Shown here piece by piece: positions 6,615 to 8,078 of a stretch of 8,078 bases of DNA (position 1 is the first letter of the stretch; every line of letters starts with the position of its first letter). The notes beneath the pieces were generated by a model. The model did no database searches and was not told the DNA's origin. It saw nothing but the letters and a program-made list of their open reading frames with translations. The position numbers were made by a program, and so were the translations under genes. Source of the stretch: Methanobacteriota archaeon (GTDB lineage: Archaea; Thermoplasmatota; Thermoplasmata; JAUWGG01); NCBI GenBank assembly GCA_030606525.1, contig JAUWGG010000036.1, forward strand, positions 1-8,078. Direction: 5' to 3'.

Positions 6615-6652
6615 GGGAAATGTTATATGTTTTAAAGCAATTCAGATAGATC
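6615..6652 (+). promoter_or_regulatory. Archaeal promoter of the C39-like gene, copy 3 of the shared element
   Basis: GGGAAATGTTATAT at 6615-6628 is the BRE/TATA core, and CAATT then AGATAGA follow at the same offsets as in the block at 3313-3350 (29 of 38 positions equal, counted by eye). Transcription would start near 6650, leaving a leader of about 56 bases. Confidence 0.55.
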
Positions 6653-6653
6653 C

Positions 6654-6681
6654 TAATGTAATGAAGCTGCATTGACATTGG
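6654..6681 (+). promoter_or_regulatory. Possible second operator for the RHH antitoxin in the C39-like gene leader
   Basis: TAATGTAATG (6654-6663) and ACATTGG (6675-6681) both also occur in the RHH operator (6108-6117 and 6122-6128). The gap is 11 bases here and 4 there. The site lies just downstream of the predicted transcription start, as the operator does in the TA module. The half-sites AATGT-AATG and CATTG-ACATT form an imperfect inverted repeat with one extra base. Binding is inferred, and the altered spacing argues for caution. Confidence 0.35.
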
Positions 6682-6694
6682 AATATGGAATATA

Positions 6695-6701
6695 AAGGTG
6701 G
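6695..6701 (+). promoter_or_regulatory. Ribosome binding site that selects ATG 6707
   Basis: AAGGTGG at 6695-6701 is the only good Shine-Dalgarno-like sequence nearby and ends 5 bases before the ATG at 6707. The in-frame GTG at 6698 lies inside this site, so the longer reading is unlikely. Confidence 0.6.
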
Positions 6702-6706
6702 TTAAA

Positions 6707-7663
6707 ATGGAAAAGAAGATCGAGAATCTAAAGTGGAAATGCATGTGGGTTTCGCACCTAGGCTGCATCAAAGGGTGTTTGGATTATTTAGGCTCAGAGC
6801 TTTCTGATGCATGGTTGTTCGGTGCAACTGGACATGCGTTCATCATCAATATACATGAAGTTGTCTGCCCGAGCGGACCGACAGCATGGCACACCGAGAT
6901 ACTTTTTAAATTGGGCAAAAATATCGGGTACAATATCGAAGGTGTTTTTGCCAAAAAATCAGACAGCGATTTCGCCAAGAAGCAGAAACTTGCCTGGGAA
7001 ACTACCAAACGTGCTATTGATGAAGATTTACCTTGTTATGGCTGGGAATTGGATATCCCTGAATACTATGTTGTTAATGGTTATGATGATACGGGATACT
7101 ATTTCTCTGGTCCTATGTGTGATTCAGGTAAAGGACCAAAACCGTGGAAGGAGCTTGCTGATTCTGAAATTGGTGTATTGGAAATGTATACTGTAAAACC
7201 TGTCCAGCCTGCGGATGATATAAAAACTGTTAAAGAAACTTTTGAATTTGTGATGGAACACTCCAAGAGTCCAAAAAAATGGATATTTCCTAAATACAAA
7301 GCAGGGTTATCTGGTTTTGATACATGGATACATGCATTAGAGAATGGAAAAGCTCACGGATTGGGTATGGCGTATAACGCTGCTGCGTGGAGTGAGTGCC
7401 GAAAATTTGCTGTGAAATTCCTGAAAGAAGCCGAGGAGCGCATTGGTTGCAGTGCAGGTTCACTATTTGACGAAGCTGCAGGATACTATGAAACGGTTTC
7501 CCAAAACCTAACCAAGGTTACCAAGGCATTTCCATTCCCACCAAAGGGTGAGGAAGTAAAGGATATTGATCTCTGCAAAACCACTGTAAAATATCTGAAA
7601 GATGCTAAAAACGCTGAGGAATCCGGACTAAGAACATTGGAGAAGATACTCAAAGAACTGTGA
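6707..7663 (+). CDS. BtrH-N/peptidase C39-like domain protein of unknown function
   Basis: This is a 318-residue soluble protein with no signal peptide or membrane segment. The N-terminal half resembles the papain-like BtrH N-terminal/C39-like group: H17-L-G-C20-x3-C24 at a helix start, then G39-A-T-G-H43-A-F-x-x-N48-x-H50. The strand PEYYVVNGYDDTGYYFSGP (residues 118-136) has the layout of the C39 strand that normally carries His in H-Y-V-V-x-G-Y-D. Here Glu/Tyr stand at that place, so a standard C39 protease triad looks absent; His43 or His50 could serve instead. Residues about 174-318 are mostly helical with conserved-looking Trp and Gly segments (G-x-x-x-W-I-x-A-L, Y-N-A-A-A-W-x-E-C). In butirosin synthesis BtrH is an acyltransferase, so acyl transfer is one option; a non-catalytic binding role is another. 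Its own promoter precedes it, and a methyltransferase gene follows closely. Confidence 0.65.
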   Translation: MEKKIENLKWKCMWVSHLGCIKGCLDYLGSELSDAWLFGATGHAFIINIHEVVCPSGPTAWHTEILFKLGKNIGYNIEGVFAKKSDSDFAKKQKLAWETTKRAIDEDLPCYGWELDIPEYYVVNGYDDTGYYFSGPMCDSGKGPKPWKELADSEIGVLEMYTVKPVQPADDIKTVKETFEFVMEHSKSPKKWIFPKYKAGLSGFDTWIHALENGKAHGLGMAYNAAAWSECRKFAVKFLKEAEERIGCSAGSLFDEAAGYYETVSQNLTKVTKAFPFPPKGEEVKDIDLCKTTVKYLKDAKNAEESGLRTLEKILKEL

Positions 7664-7698
7664 TGTAAAATCACCCATAGAAATATGAGGAAACTATC

Positions 7699-8078
7699 AT
7701 GGATGAACCAGAATCAAATTTTAATTTCAAATTTATGTCTTTCGGTTTCAAATTTCGCGATCTCTTTTCACCGCGCAGAAATATACTAGAAGAGGTGGGA
7801 ATAGAACCTGGTTTTCACGTACTCGATTATGGTTGCGGTCCTGGGAGTTATATAGTCCCTGCAGCAGAATTGGTGGGCAGATCAGGGAAGGTTTACGCCT
7901 TAGATATCCATCCACTTGCAATTAAGAGTGTTAAGAGTATCGCTTCAAAAAAGCAGCTTGCGAATGTAAAAACAATTTGTTCTGATTGCAAAACTGGATT
8001 GCCCGATAAAAGCATAGATGTAATTCTATTATACGATACGTTTCATGACTTGAGCGATTCAAATAAAGTACTAAAGGA
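7699..8078 (+). CDS. Class I SAM-dependent methyltransferase, 3' end outside the window
   Basis: The first 126 codons of a Rossmann-fold methyltransferase are visible, open at the right edge. Motif I is V41-L-D-Y-G-C-G-P-G49, which binds S-adenosylmethionine. Motif II ends in acidic Asp69 (V-Y-A-L-D), which would hold the ribose hydroxyls. The later D-C-K-T-G-L-P-D then I-D-V-I-L-L-Y-D-T-F-H-D-L run matches the motif III-IV zone of the UbiE/Methyltransf_25/31 type. The acceptor cannot be named: small molecules such as quinone-like compounds, lipids or metalloids are typical for the group. The ATG follows GAGG (7687-7690) by 8 bases. The gap to the preceding gene is 35 bases with no clear promoter, so the two are probably cotranscribed. 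The N-terminal FKFMSFGFKFRDLF segment is a common lead-in for this subfamily. Confidence 0.85.
   Translation, partial: MDEPESNFNFKFMSFGFKFRDLFSPRRNILEEVGIEPGFHVLDYGCGPGSYIVPAAELVGRSGKVYALDIHPLAIKSVKSIASKKQLANVKTICSDCKTGLPDKSIDVILLYDTFHDLSDSNKVLK

Noticed and set aside
6656..6675. ATG-TAA and a four-codon ATG frame in the leader of the C39-like gene, as an attenuator
   Set aside because: No ribosome site precedes them and such tiny frames are common by chance; the sequence is better explained as part of the repeated operator-like motif.
6698..6700. GTG at 6698 as the start of the C39-like protein
   Set aside because: It lies inside AAGGTGG, which is the likely ribosome site for the ATG at 6707.
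6807..7196. Second-frame ORF of 129 codons inside the C39-like gene
   Set aside because: It is an overlapping frame with no recognisable domain, while the main frame has clear motifs and a ribosome site.
1..8078. CRISPR array, tRNA, rRNA or insertion sequence
   Set aside because: No regularly spaced identical repeats, cloverleaf-like segments, transposase genes or terminal inverted repeats were seen on either strand.

Overview
The window looks like archaeal chromosomal DNA, probably from a euryarchaeote of the methanogen/ANME type. The transcription units are preceded by a purine-rich BRE-like stretch plus an A/T TATA box about 25 bases ahead of a plausible start, which is the archaeal arrangement, and genes carry GAGG/GGAG-type ribosome binding sites. 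The protein types also fit: an archaeal alpha-helical repeat protein with a C-terminal beta domain, an MntA/HepT pair, a NosFY-like ABC exporter and a RelBE-like pair. The lineage is an inference and cannot be fixed from the sequence alone.

Layout, all on the + strand. (1) Positions 2-3256 are the 3' part of one very large gene; its reading frame is open through the left edge. It encodes sixteen tandem alpha-helical repeats of 60-64 residues, then a C-terminal beta-rich domain. (2) 3360-3993 holds an MNT nucleotidyltransferase (MntA-like antitoxin) overlapping a HEPN RNase toxin (HepT-like). (3) 3994-4259 is a spacer with small inverted repeats and a promoter. (4) 4260-6056 is a two-gene ABC-2 transporter operon: ATPase, then a six-helix permease with no gap. 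(5) 6137-6596 is a second toxin-antitoxin pair, a ribbon-helix-helix antitoxin overlapping a RelE/ParE-fold toxin that starts with TTG. A palindromic operator lies between its promoter and its start. (6) 6707-7663 encodes a conserved-looking protein with a BtrH-N/peptidase C39-like (papain-like) N-terminal half in which the usual catalytic His position is not His. (7) 7699 to the right edge is the 5' part of a class I SAM-dependent methyltransferase, 35 bases behind gene 6 and probably in its operon.

How the parts relate. Two unrelated toxin-antitoxin modules bracket the ABC exporter, which suggests an accessory or exchange-prone segment beside the giant repeat gene. The strongest unexplained signal is regulatory. 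Three units (MntA/HepT, the ABC operon and the C39-like gene) are preceded by nearly the same 38-base promoter element, matching each other well beyond the BRE/TATA core. In addition, both halves of the RelB-type operator recur, with different spacing, in the leader of the C39-like gene, so the second TA module may control its downstream neighbour. No CRISPR array, tRNA, rRNA, transposase or insertion sequence was seen.
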